This document shows, piece after piece, positions 15,417-23,588 of a DNA stretch of 32,513 nucleotides. The notes below the pieces were generated by a model. That model saw only the letters and a program-made list of their open reading frames with translations, was not told where the DNA came from and made no database searches. Origin of the DNA: Lachnospiraceae bacterium (GTDB lineage Bacteria > Bacillota > Clostridia > Lachnospirales > Lachnospiraceae); assembly GCA_017412055.1 (NCBI GenBank), contig JAFQOW010000035.1:1-32513 (forward strand). Direction: 5' to 3'. Positions within the stretch are counted from its first letter, which is position 1, and every line of letters starts with the position of its first letter. Position numbers and translations under genes: made by a program.

Positions 15417-15697
15417 CAACCAAATAACCTTCCCACTACACTCTTTCTCTTCATTTCCTTAGAATCCGAGTAACACATTTCATCAATATTACCTTCGAAT
15501 TCTACCACCCTTTTATCTAAATTTACTGTCTTTACATGAAGCTTATTTCCTTTAATTTTAAGAATTCCCGCCACTGTTTCAAGCACTATCTCCTCCAAAT
15601 CAAAGGAAACTACATCTATCACCCCTGTCACATAGCCTTTAGCTCTGTCTATCATATGAATCTCTTGATTAGTCATCTCAACCTTTTGATTAACCAC
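15416..15697 (-). CDS. yabP: Sporulation protein YabP
   Basis: About 86-93 residues, with the typical YabP core GVIDVVSFDLEEIVLETVAG followed by LKIKGNKLHVKTVNLDKRVVEFEG. The family is expressed in the mother cell and affects spore cortex assembly, probably with YabQ. Two starts are possible. GTG at 15697 uses AAGAGG 5 bases upstream, which lies inside the 3' arm of a 16-bp hairpin. ATG at 15676 uses AAAAGG 5 bases upstream. The overlap with yabQ suggests one operon. Confidence 0.9.
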   Translation of the reverse strand: MVNQKVEMTNQEIHMIDRAKGYVTGVIDVVSFDLEEIVLETVAGILKIKGNKLHVKTVNLDKRVVEFEGNIDEMCYSDSKEMKRKSVVGRLFG

Positions 15698-15741
15698 AAA
15701 AACCTCTTAATATACATTCTCCTTTAATGTATATTAAGAGG
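15698..15741 (-). terminator. 16-bp perfect hairpin with U-run between rqcP and yabP
   Basis: CCTCTTAATATACATT (15703-15718) and AATGTATATTAAGAGG (15726-15741) are exact complements with a 7-base loop, and UUUUU follows on the minus strand. It looks like an rqcP terminator. On the minus strand the loop reads AAAGGAG and the 3' arm holds the AAGAGG upstream of yabP's GTG, so it could also control yabP translation. Confidence 0.65.
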
Positions 15742-15761
15742 CCTAATTAATTATTACTCTT

Positions 15762-16001
15762 TTATAAATCTTTGTACATTTCTTTGGCTTCATCCTTTTT
15801 CACTGTTTCGGCAATGCTTGTTACCTCCACTTTTACAGTTCTTGTACCAAATTGAATCTCTATAACATCTCCTACCTTAACCGTAGATGATGCTTTAGCT
15901 GGCTTATCGTTTATAGATACACGACCAGCATCACAGGCTTCATTAGCTACAGTTCTTCGCTTTATAAGGCGTGAAACCTTCAAATATTTATCTAATCTCA
16001 T
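15762..16001 (-). CDS. rqcP: S4-domain RNA-binding protein RqcP (YabO, Hsp15-like)
   Basis: A 79-residue S4 protein beginning MRLDKYLKVSRLIKRRTVAN, with SINDKPAKAS and the VKVGDVIEIQFG strand of the S4 fold. RqcP works with RqcH on stalled 50S subunits, helping add Ala tails to failed peptides for degradation. The ATG at 16001 is chosen over an in-frame upstream ATG (16037) because AGAGGAG lies 7 bases before it and because the family starts here. A TATAAT (16031-16026) lies at the edge of a palindromic element just upstream, but no good -35 accompanies it. Confidence 0.94.
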   Translation of the reverse strand: MRLDKYLKVSRLIKRRTVANEACDAGRVSINDKPAKASSTVKVGDVIEIQFGTRTVKVEVTSIAETVKKDEAKEMYKDL

Positions 16002-16031
16002 AAGTCTACTCCTCTTGTGCAAATTATTATA

Positions 16032-16264
16032 GCTCATCCCCGCGGAGCTTATTCATGATATAGGAAGTTCAGAGAACTTTCCTATATTAGAACAAAGCGG
16101 ACAAGTCCGCATCATCTCCCTAAATCCCTCTGTCTAGAGGGACTTGCTCCGCTTTGCGAGCCGAGCACGGTCAGCTTTAGCTGACATATTCCTATCGTGC
16201 GAGTGCTCATCCTCGCGGAGCTTTTTCATGATATAGGAAGTTCAGAGAACTTTCCTATATCATG
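16032..16264. repeat. Complex palindromic repeat element (copy A)
   Basis: A mosaic of hairpins between hup and rqcP. A 57-base module (GCTCATCC-CGCGGAGCTT, then a stem ATATAGGAA-GTTC/GAAC-TTTCCTATAT) occurs at 16032-16088 and again at 16205-16264. Between them lie hairpins GCGGA-CAAG-TCCGC, CCCTC/GAGGG, GTCAGC/GCTGAC and GAGCAC/GTGCTC. Bases 16089-16159 are identical to 32353-32423. No coding sequence is present. The second module's stem extends into the U-run of the hup terminator. Confidence 0.8.
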
Positions 16265-16295
16265 AAAAAAGTGCCTCCTTACTTAAGAAGACACT
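16264..16295 (-). terminator. Terminator of hup
   Basis: On the minus strand AGTGTCTTCTTA pairs with TAAGGAGGCACT (12 bp including G-U pairs, 2-base loop), then six U residues. A weaker hairpin lies nearer the stop codon. The U-run overlaps the neighbouring palindromic element. Confidence 0.8.
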
Positions 16296-16356
16296 TTATC
16301 TTTGCTTGTTCACTAAATCACAGTTGCTTGGCAACTATGATTACTCCAAGAACTAA

Positions 16357-16632
16357 TTACTTATTAACTACGTCCTTTAATGCCTTACCAGCCTTAAACT
16401 TTGGAGCCTTTGAAGCAGCGATCTTCATAGACTTACCTGTCTGTGGGTTTCTACCCTCTCTAGCAGCTCTCTTAGCTACTTCGAATGTACCGAAGCCTAC
16501 TAACTGAACCTTCTCACCCTTCTTTAACTCTTCTGCAACTACGTCAATAAATGCCTTTAAAGCCTTCTCAGAATCCTTCTTTGATAATTCTGTTTTTGCA
16601 GCGATAGCTGCTACTAATTCAGCCTTGTTCAT
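16357..16632 (-). CDS. hup: HU-family DNA-binding protein
   Basis: A 91-residue nucleoid protein of exact HU length: [20 protein letters not shown] at the dimerising N-terminus, [25 protein letters not shown] covering the DNA-contacting beta-arm region, and a C-terminal helix ending KALKDVVNK. It bends and compacts DNA without strong sequence preference. AGGAGG lies before the ATG. It has its own consensus-like promoter, a leader of about 80 bases with a small hairpin, and a terminator, so it is transcribed alone. In Bacillus the main HU gene is elsewhere; here it lies inside the spoVT-rqcP interval. Confidence 0.97.
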   Translation of the reverse strand: MNKAELVAAIAAKTELSKKDSEKALKAFIDVVAEELKKGEKVQLVGFGTFEVAKRAAREGRNPQTGKSMKIAASKAPKFKAGKALKDVVNK

Positions 16633-16720
16633 GGATAAACTCCTCCTGTGTTATAGTTTTTATATATTAACCTACTTATGTAGGTTATGCACGGGCATAT
16701 TTCTGCTACCCTTAGTTATA

Positions 16721-16749
16721 TATATAAACTCTTTAAATCCATTTGTCAA
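16721..16749 (-). promoter_or_regulatory. hup promoter
   Basis: TTGACA (16749-16744), 17-base spacer, TATATA (16726-16721). The leader downstream contains a 7-bp hairpin AACCTAC/GTAGGTT (16672-16689 area) before the AGGAGG. Confidence 0.75.
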
Positions 16750-16797
16750 GGAATTTTAAGGTTTTTACAACATTTTTAACATATTTTACCCTATTTT

Positions 16798-17340
16798 TTA
16801 TACTTCCATGCGCTTTCCAAGGAAATTTGATGCCATAATCGCCACTTTTTCCTCCACTTCAGTGATTCCTTTATCTCCAAGCTTCACTGCAATTATCACC
16901 CCTCCTATTACATCTCCGTCACTTACAATAGGACAAATAACCTGCTCACCCTGGTCTATACTTTCATTATCCACTATGTTTATGATTCTGGTTGAATCAC
17001 CTCTTACAACTTCTCTATTTACAAGAATCCCCTCTAGCCTCTTACTTATCTTTTTGCCTTTAATCGTTTTCTTAGGACTTCCTGCAATGGCTATTACACT
17101 ATCCTTATCTGTTATTATAGTTATTCTGCCTGTAATCTGTGATATGGACTCTGCATACTGCTCCGCTACATTTCCAAGCTCACCGATAGGAGAATACTTT
17201 TTTAAAATTATTTCTCCTTCAATATCGGTAAAAATTTCCATGCTGTCGCCCTCTCTTATCCTTAAAACCCTTCTTATCTCCTTTGGCACTACTATTCTAC
17301 CCAAATCATCTATACGACGCACAATACCTGTTGCTTTCAT
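16798..17340 (-). CDS. spoVT: Stage V sporulation regulator SpoVT (AbrB family)
   Basis: A 180-residue regulator. The N-terminal swapped-hairpin AbrB domain (residues 1-50: MKATGIVRRIDDLGRIVVPK, RRVLRIREGDSMEIF) binds DNA. The C-terminal GAF-like domain (about 56-178) is characteristic of SpoVT and absent from plain AbrB. In the forespore it tunes sigma-G-dependent genes. Length matches the Bacillus protein. A possible forespore-sigma promoter precedes it. It opens the conserved spoVT...ftsH block here, whereas in Bacillus pth and mfd would be directly upstream. Confidence 0.96.
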   Translation of the reverse strand: MKATGIVRRIDDLGRIVVPKEIRRVLRIREGDSMEIFTDIEGEIILKKYSPIGELGNVAEQYAESISQITGRITIITDKDSVIAIAGSPKKTIKGKKISKRLEGILVNREVVRGDSTRIINIVDNESIDQGEQVICPIVSDGDVIGGVIIAVKLGDKGITEVEEKVAIMASNFLGKRMEV

Positions 17341-17378
17341 AAAAAAAATTCCTCCATTTACAAATTCTAGTGTAAATC

Positions 17379-17407
17379 TAGTATCTGTAAATGAAAGAAT
17401 TTTATAC
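17379..17407 (-). promoter_or_regulatory. Possible sigma-F/sigma-G promoter of spoVT
   Basis: GTATAA (17407-17402) and GATACTA (17385-17379), 16 bases apart, resemble forespore sigma elements (GYATA at -35, CATACTA-like at -10). The site lies in the 75-base gap between the cotH-like gene and spoVT, and spoVT is sigma-G-dependent in Bacillus. Confidence 0.45.
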
Positions 17408-17415
17408 CATATTTT

Positions 17416-18957
17416 TTATTTACCCTCTATGTATCCCAAAAAATATTCTTTCTTCAATTTCAAATATTCTTGAACAGATGCATTACCTCTGTCACTATTT
17501 ACTCCATCGTTTTTTTCTAAGCTAAAGGAAAAATCTCTACCCTCTGTGTTGTAAAATGGCTTTGAAGGAGTAGTTTTACTACTATAATTTGCTTTTAGTA
17601 TATTAAATACCTCTTCAAATTTTTTATGTGTAAAGCATTTTGCGTTAAATGCCTCCTTTAAAGCTTCTGTATATTCTTCTATATAATATCCATCTCTACA
17701 CACTGTATTCACATACAATGGATTTTTCTGTTGCTCTCCATTTGCACCTATAGCTCTTTTACTATATGGACTTATGGAAACAAGGGCATCTCCCGACGGA
17801 TTAAAACCATTGGTCACACCAAAGGTTCTATCTAAATCACAAGGAATAAATACAGCCTTTCCAGAACTCTTAAGGAAATATACATAATGATTATTATAAT
17901 TATTTCTCATATCATCTGGATCTCCTACAAAGTAAGATACTGCTTCATATTTTACAAAATAATCCATATCTACAAGCTCTGCTATCTCTTCTTTTGTTAT
18001 ACTTTTATTTGAGAGCTTGCTTATAAGATTTCTCATTATCTCGCCCTGAGATGTTTTCTTATTTGTCTTTAAATCATAATTATAAAATTTTCCTGCATCC
18101 TCGTCTTCAATTCCCACACTGGTATTAGGTGTAAGGCTTGCTCCATTTCTAGTCCAACCGGCCTTATACAAATCGCCACCCTGATCCTCTTCTGCCACAT
18201 ATTTTTCTATAAATACTTTATCTATAGGCTCATAAATCATAAATACACCTTGATGCACTCCTGCTACATCCATAGATACAAGATTGCTATGCTGTGCCAA
18301 AAGGCCCATTTCCCTGTAAAATTCATAAGCCATATATTCTCTTATATAAGTAGAATCGTCACATTTATTCCAGCGAAGCTCTAAATTTTCAAGGGTCGCA
18401 AATGTTCTATCCTTTCTGGCATTACGTCCCTCTTCATTTTCACTCCAGTCTATAGGCTCATCATAATACTTGTCATCATCAAAGGTTTCCTGCAAATCTA
18501 CTTTATAGTGGATAAGATTATATTGTCCCTCTTCCTCGCTATAAAAATCAGTTCTTGAAGTATTTCCCTTCATTCGCACACCCACATCCTCTATAAGATA
18601 TGTGTTTTCATCCTTATCTGTTTTAATAGTTATATTTAGATTTGCTTTTCTATAAATTGGAGATTTTGAATGTCTTTCAGCATACTCCTCATAATCCTTT
18701 TGAATTTTTAAAAGCTCTTCATCTGAAATATCTAAGCTAACTTCTATATAACTATTAATATCAAATAATTGCTCAAATATTTCCTCCTGAGAATACGGAA
18801 GCTTATCTTTATCAATATTGATTACTTTATTATCTCCACTTACTGAAGAATCGTTGCCCTCATCACCTGTTTTGTCATTACTTTCTTTCCCACAGGCAAC
18901 GCACATAGCTACACAAACTAAAACTAACATCAATTGGAAAAACTTTTTAAATTTCAT
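17416..18957 (-). CDS. CotH-like protein kinase, lipoprotein
   Basis: A 513-residue protein with a lipoprotein signal (hydrophobic 8-20, lipobox VACG, Cys22), then a Ser/Asp/Asn-rich linker and a CotH domain. Seen are GVRMKGNTSR (126-135, the nucleotide-loop region), REYMAYEFYREMG (206-218), the catalytic-loop-like GDPDDMRNNYNNHY (345-358) and PCDLDRTFG (372-380), the metal-binding DxD. Bacillus CotH phosphorylates spore coat proteins. This one should be anchored outside the membrane, as many clostridial CotH homologues are, and its targets are unknown. AGAGAGGG precedes the ATG. It is 16 bases below the GH2 gene, so probably co-transcribed. Confidence 0.9.
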   Translation of the reverse strand: MKFKKFFQLMLVLVCVAMCVACGKESNDKTGDEGNDSSVSGDNKVINIDKDKLPYSQEEIFEQLFDINSYIEVSLDISDEELLKIQKDYEEYAERHSKSPIYRKANLNITIKTDKDENTYLIEDVGVRMKGNTSRTDFYSEEEGQYNLIHYKVDLQETFDDDKYYDEPIDWSENEEGRNARKDRTFATLENLELRWNKCDDSTYIREYMAYEFYREMGLLAQHSNLVSMDVAGVHQGVFMIYEPIDKVFIEKYVAEEDQGGDLYKAGWTRNGASLTPNTSVGIEDEDAGKFYNYDLKTNKKTSQGEIMRNLISKLSNKSITKEEIAELVDMDYFVKYEAVSYFVGDPDDMRNNYNNHYVYFLKSSGKAVFIPCDLDRTFGVTNGFNPSGDALVSISPYSKRAIGANGEQQKNPLYVNTVCRDGYYIEEYTEALKEAFNAKCFTHKKFEEVFNILKANYSSKTTPSKPFYNTEGRDFSFSLEKNDGVNSDRGNASVQEYLKLKKEYFLGYIEGK

Positions 18958-18973
18958 AAATACCCTCTCTTTT

Positions 18974-20674
18974 CTATAGCTGACTAGCTAATCTATCAGC
19001 CAAGTCCTTCATTGTCTTTTTATCCACCTTACATACTTTTCTATCATAGGTATAAAGTCCGTTGATTTCATCCTCCACATCACTAAGCTGGGTATATACA
19101 CAACCACAAGCACCTTTTTTTATGGCTGGAAGAAGTAGCTGTTCATATCTTGCTACAATTCTATCCATCAACTCTTCCTTACTCTTACAAGTACCATAAC
19201 CGTATGTTTTCTTTTCATTGAACACATGACCATCCACCTTGTATGTGTATCCGCCAAACTCCGATAAGAATAAAGGTCGCTCCTTTGGCTTCAGTGTCTT
19301 ATTGCCAAAATATATGTGAAAGCTGTCAAAATCGCTGTCATTCTGTATAAACCATCCTGAAGTGGCATCATATAATCTTGTGGAATCCATTTTCTTTGCG
19401 ATACCATACATTCTATCGGCGTCAAACTGCCCCCACCCTTCATTAAATATGGTGTATGCTACAATTGACGGATGATTATATAAATGCTTTATAGTGTCTT
19501 TCATATGACACTGAAAGAATTCCTTCATTTTCTTAGAAAACTTTCTCTTGGTATCATCCTTTTTTCCAAAACCTATATTTGGCATAGCCGTATCTCTTAC
19601 AAATTTATATTCACCACTGTTAACCATATCCTGCATAACGAGCATACCATGCTTATCACAGTAATAATAAAACCACTCTGGCTCTATTTTAATATGCTTT
19701 CGAAGCATATTTATTCCTAATTCCTTCATCCTAAGTATATCCTGCTCATATTCCTCCTCTGAAGCTGGCAAAAATATACCATCACAATAATATCCCTGAT
19801 CAAGAACACCATTCATAAATATAGGCGCATCATTGAGACAAACCCTATTTACACCATTTATATTCTTTATCTCTATCTTTTTTAATCCGAAGTAAGTCTC
19901 CACTTTGTCCATCCCATAAGTAATATATGTTTTGTATAAGTATGGGTCTTTAACAGACCATTTTCTTATTGGATATTCCTTACCATTAAGCTTTAACTCA
20001 TTCATATTTATGTGTATCTTATGGCCTGTAAAACTTTCCGTATATACATTTCCATCAGGCATTTCAATACTTAACTTAATGTCCTTATCTATATTGCTAT
20101 TTGTGCTTATTTCAAAGGTAACTGACTTATCATCAGGAGTTATCTTAATATCTGAAATATATTCTAAAGGAACCTGTTCAAGCCATACGTTCTGCCAAAT
20201 TCCACTTACAGGAGTATACCACATTCCCCCGCGCTTCTTCGTCTGCTTTCCATATGGATAATCCGTATCCAATGTATCTACGACCTTCACTTCCAATATG
20301 TTTTCTTCACTTAATACATCCGTTATATCAAAAGAAAAAGGAAGATATCCACCTTCATGTTTTCCTATAAATTCACCATTTAAATATACCGAAGCAATCT
20401 GGTCAACCCCGCCAAAATGAAGCAGCACTCTATGCTCTGCTTTTTTTTCACAGGCAAAATTTACCTTATACGAAAATTCATCTGTTACCATATCCTCATA
20501 GCCAGATAACAATGACTGAGGCGGAAAAGGAACCCGTATATTTTTTCCATCTAAAGTCCAGCCCTTATTTATAATTTTATAATTATCCCTCTTCATCTGT
20601 GGGCGTGGATGCTTATTCCAGACCAGCTCTCCAGCTAGAACCTTACTTCCAGCTTCGCTTATCAATCTACTCAT
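18974..20674 (-). CDS. Glycoside hydrolase family 2 enzyme
   Basis: A 566-residue enzyme with the three GH2 domains: a jelly-roll sugar-binding domain (about 35-170, with GGVDQIASVYLNGEFIG), an immunoglobulin-like domain (about 172-268) and a TIM barrel. Acid/base E412 is in FNEGWG and nucleophile E472 in FLSEFGG. No signal peptide is visible, so it should act inside the cell on imported sugars. GH2 covers beta-galactosidase, beta-glucuronidase and beta-mannosidase activities, and this short form cannot be assigned to one. GGAGG lies 8 bases before the ATG. It lies between murD and the cotH-like gene with small gaps. Confidence 0.92.
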   Translation of the reverse strand: MSRLISEAGSKVLAGELVWNKHPRPQMKRDNYKIINKGWTLDGKNIRVPFPPQSLLSGYEDMVTDEFSYKVNFACEKKAEHRVLLHFGGVDQIASVYLNGEFIGKHEGGYLPFSFDITDVLSEENILEVKVVDTLDTDYPYGKQTKKRGGMWYTPVSGIWQNVWLEQVPLEYISDIKITPDDKSVTFEISTNSNIDKDIKLSIEMPDGNVYTESFTGHKIHINMNELKLNGKEYPIRKWSVKDPYLYKTYITYGMDKVETYFGLKKIEIKNINGVNRVCLNDAPIFMNGVLDQGYYCDGIFLPASEEEYEQDILRMKELGINMLRKHIKIEPEWFYYYCDKHGMLVMQDMVNSGEYKFVRDTAMPNIGFGKKDDTKRKFSKKMKEFFQCHMKDTIKHLYNHPSIVAYTIFNEGWGQFDADRMYGIAKKMDSTRLYDATSGWFIQNDSDFDSFHIYFGNKTLKPKERPLFLSEFGGYTYKVDGHVFNEKKTYGYGTCKSKEELMDRIVARYEQLLLPAIKKGACGCVYTQLSDVEDEINGLYTYDRKVCKVDKKTMKDLADRLASQL

Positions 20675-20723
20675 AATTCAAGCCTCCAAATACAATCTAT
20701 ATATTCACTCTATGCTACTTAAA

Positions 20724-22085
20724 TTAATTACTCTCTAACACTAAGCGTTTAAACACCTCTCCACGCTCTTCAAAATTCTTAAATATACCATAGCTTGCTG
20801 CTGCCGGTGACATTACACAAGACTTACCCGGCTTAGTAAGCTCTTTAGCAAGCTTTACCCCATCCTCAAGATGCTCTACAACCTTTATTCTACATATATT
20901 ATTAAATGAAGGATAATTAGCCTTTATCTCTTCATAAATTCTTTTCCCTGTAGCTTCCATTAGAATAATATTTTCAACTGTTGCTGTGGACAAATATTCC
21001 TCCAAAGCCTCGTAGCTTATACCTCTATCCATACCACCTATGATAACTGTACCAGCATTTTTAAGCGTATTTAAAGCCTGAATAGTTGTCTCATCTATGG
21101 TCGATATGGAATCATCATAATATGTTACACCATTTACCACACCGATTTTTTGCAATCTATGCGGAAGTGTCTCATATGTTTTCAATCCTTCCTCTATAAC
21201 CTTATCTTCCAATCCAAATTTCTTAGCAATTCCATAGACAAAGCCTATATCATAATAATTATGATTTCCCATAAGTGCTATGTCATCTACAGGAATTTCA
21301 TAAACTAACTCTCCATACTTTATAGTAGCACCATCTACAAATATATCTGCCGATTTATCACCTGCTAAATCCTTAGCTGCCACAGTTACAACATTGGCAT
21401 CTATATTACCAGGGGCAATTATCTGCTGACAAAATACCGTGTCCCCTGCCACCATATTTTTATATATATTTTCCTTGGCCGCAGTATACTTTTCCATAGT
21501 TCCATAATGGTCTAAATGCTCTTCATGAATATTAAGGAGCACTCCAATATATGGCGAAATAGTCGCATACTCAAGCTGATGACAGGAAAGCTCAACTACA
21601 AGTATAGTATCCTCATCTATATCCTTGGCAATATCAAACACTGGAATACCAATATTTCCGGCGAGAAGAGCCTTCTTACCGGCTGTTTTCAACACATGAT
21701 ACATAAGAGTAGTTGTAGTACTTTTACCCTTTGTACCTGTTATACCTATTATTTGATTCTTAAAACGCTCAAAGAAAATATCCATCTCAGATAAAATCTT
21801 ACATGTATAATATTCCTTCTCTTTCTCAAGGACGATTCCAGGACTTTTGAAAATCACATCAAAATCATTTAAACATTTCTGATAATCATCACCTGTTATC
21901 AACTGAATATCCATATCGCACTCTTCTAAATCCTCTGGCAATGTCACAGGATTTTTATCAACTATAGCAATCTTACTGGCACACTTGGCTCTTATCACCC
22001 AAGGAAGAGTTGCTCTTCCCTCTCGTCCAAAACCAAGAATTGCCACAGATTTTCCTTTAATATGATTTTCAATAGTTTTTAACAT
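20724..22085 (-). CDS. murD: UDP-MurNAc-L-alanine--glutamate ligase (MurD, probably the L-Glu-adding MurD2 type)
   Basis: A 453-residue Mur ligase. It has an N-terminal Rossmann-like domain (VAILGFGREGRATL), the ATP loop GTKGKST (117-123), the central-domain HEEHLDHYGTMEKY and the C-terminal ligase domain (YYDDSISTIDETTIQAL, GGMDRG). It adds glutamate to UDP-MurNAc-L-Ala in the cytoplasm. It starts 3 bases after the murL stop. In the described MurD2-MurL pathway the ligase takes L-Glu and MurL then inverts it. Adjacency makes that the likely specificity, but L- versus D-Glu use cannot be read from the sequence. Confidence 0.93.
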   Translation of the reverse strand: MLKTIENHIKGKSVAILGFGREGRATLPWVIRAKCASKIAIVDKNPVTLPEDLEECDMDIQLITGDDYQKCLNDFDVIFKSPGIVLEKEKEYYTCKILSEMDIFFERFKNQIIGITGTKGKSTTTTLMYHVLKTAGKKALLAGNIGIPVFDIAKDIDEDTILVVELSCHQLEYATISPYIGVLLNIHEEHLDHYGTMEKYTAAKENIYKNMVAGDTVFCQQIIAPGNIDANVVTVAAKDLAGDKSADIFVDGATIKYGELVYEIPVDDIALMGNHNYYDIGFVYGIAKKFGLEDKVIEEGLKTYETLPHRLQKIGVVNGVTYYDDSISTIDETTIQALNTLKNAGTVIIGGMDRGISYEALEEYLSTATVENIILMEATGKRIYEEIKANYPSFNNICRIKVVEHLEDGVKLAKELTKPGKSCVMSPAAASYGIFKNFEERGEVFKRLVLESN

Positions 22086-22088
22086 ATT

Positions 22089-23486
22089 TTACTCCTTGAT
22101 CTTACCACTTTCTATACCCTTCTTTGCAAGCATCTTAGCGAATTTTTCAGGTATAAGATTCACATCATCACAAAAATCTATAAATTGTTCACAGGTAGGA
22201 AGGTTAGCCTCATATAAGCCCTGCTCCTTATACTTTTCAAATAAATATGGTAACTTATCACCCTTATTAAATCCCGTTTCAAAATCTCTTATAGTAAGAG
22301 TTATAGACGCATTGATTTCATCTCTACTTCCCACACACTCAAAAGGCTTCTCCTTCTCCAAACCGATAAGCTGTGAAAAATATTTCTCCATCTCTTTATC
22401 ATCTGCCAAATTTCTTCCAAATATTTCTGTAAGTCTCTTCTGAGATAAAAACGGTGATAAAATAAGCCATACAAACAAGCACTTAGGACAATGTCCACAC
22501 CATATATCTTCCTTGCTTCCCACATTACAGCTTCTAAAAATATCATGATATTCTGTACAAGCAGCAAAATGCTTTGCAATCTGGAACTCACTCATTGGAC
22601 GAAGCAAGCTAAAGTAATATGTTCCGCTTCCTATGTGGCTTTTCTCATAATCATGAAAATCCTTCTCGAACTGGAAGCTCTTAGAATACTGATGATTAAC
22701 ATAGCTTCCTTCTACGGTGCTCTCATTAGCACTTGATTCATTTGACAAAGCGATATATTTAAGACCATTCACATACGCTGCTATAGTTGCCGAAAATGCC
22801 ACTATAGCCGAAAATGGTGTATGTCCATTTAAGTATCCCTGCTTATTAAGCTCAAGCATATTTCTATCCAATGTACGTTTAACAGCGATAACCTTATCTT
22901 CACTATAGCCCGCTGCCTTATATGTCTCAATTGTAGCCCCTCTCGGATTAATTATATAGCAGTAATTCTTATCCTTTTCTTCCTTTAATATATCTAAAGT
23001 GAGCGCAGAATCCTTACCACCTCCTATAGGAACTAAATTGCCATCTAAGCTTATATCTATATTATCTACAGCAGTTTTCTCTATATCATTATCAACTATA
23101 ATCTCCATAAAATCCTGCTGATTTTCTTCTATATTGTTTGTGTAATAAAATTCACCTAAACCATTAAAATACAATGATTTCCACCAAGAAATCATCTCTT
23201 TATCAAGGTATCCACACTTCACTAAAACAGTTGGTGGACAAGCAATCTTCCAGTAGCTTACAAGCTCCACCATACCAAGAGAGAATACCATATTCTTAAA
23301 CTTCTCATCTTCCTTATATGTTTTATTTATTTTCTTTGGAAATGACCATGTAGGTGCAAAATCAGATAATCCTGGCACAGAGAAATCATACACTACATCT
23401 ATCTTATCTTCACTTTCCTCTATAGTGTATCCATTATATATAAAAGTCTTATATTTTTCTCTAAATTCTTTATATTTTTGCACCAT
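22089..23486 (-). CDS. murL: UDP-MurNAc-L-Ala-L-Glu epimerase (MurL)
   Basis: A 465-residue protein matching MurL, which epimerises the terminal L-Glu of UDP-MurNAc-L-Ala-L-Glu to D-Glu with use of ATP. The pyrophosphatase-type loop VPIGGGKDSALTLD is at 152-165, followed by the conserved FSAIVAFSATIAA and ALSNESSANEST (246-257). A cysteine cluster CGHCPKC is at 330-336, and a C-terminal domain follows. It is directly upstream of, and nearly abuts, a MurD homologue, the arrangement of the described pathway. About 100 bases containing a GC-rich hairpin separate it from ilvE. The call rests on motif recognition and the murD pairing. Confidence 0.85.
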   Translation of the reverse strand: MVQKYKEFREKYKTFIYNGYTIEESEDKIDVVYDFSVPGLSDFAPTWSFPKKINKTYKEDEKFKNMVFSLGMVELVSYWKIACPPTVLVKCGYLDKEMISWWKSLYFNGLGEFYYTNNIEENQQDFMEIIVDNDIEKTAVDNIDISLDGNLVPIGGGKDSALTLDILKEEKDKNYCYIINPRGATIETYKAAGYSEDKVIAVKRTLDRNMLELNKQGYLNGHTPFSAIVAFSATIAAYVNGLKYIALSNESSANESTVEGSYVNHQYSKSFQFEKDFHDYEKSHIGSGTYYFSLLRPMSEFQIAKHFAACTEYHDIFRSCNVGSKEDIWCGHCPKCLFVWLILSPFLSQKRLTEIFGRNLADDKEMEKYFSQLIGLEKEKPFECVGSRDEINASITLTIRDFETGFNKGDKLPYLFEKYKEQGLYEANLPTCEQFIDFCDDVNLIPEKFAKMLAKKGIESGKIKE

Positions 23487-23509
23487 AACAAAACTCCTTC
23501 CATTTTTAA

Positions 23510-23555
23510 GAATGCCTCCGGCATGGCACTATAAGTTGTCTTGCCGAAGGCTAAT
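23510..23555. repeat. 10-bp hairpin between ilvE and murL
   Basis: On the minus strand GCCTTCGGCA and TGCCGGAGGC pair (one G-U) across a loop of about 25 bases. It could end ilvE transcripts or process the mRNA, but the following sequence (ATTCTTAAAAATGG) is a poor U-run. Confidence 0.5.
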
Positions 23556-23588
23556 TATTATATTATATATTTATGATCCAACGGATTG

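Noticed and set aside
16808-17473. Plus-strand frame of 221 codons antisense to spoVT
   Set aside because: It is a long shadow frame over a well-conserved gene and has no ribosome-binding site.
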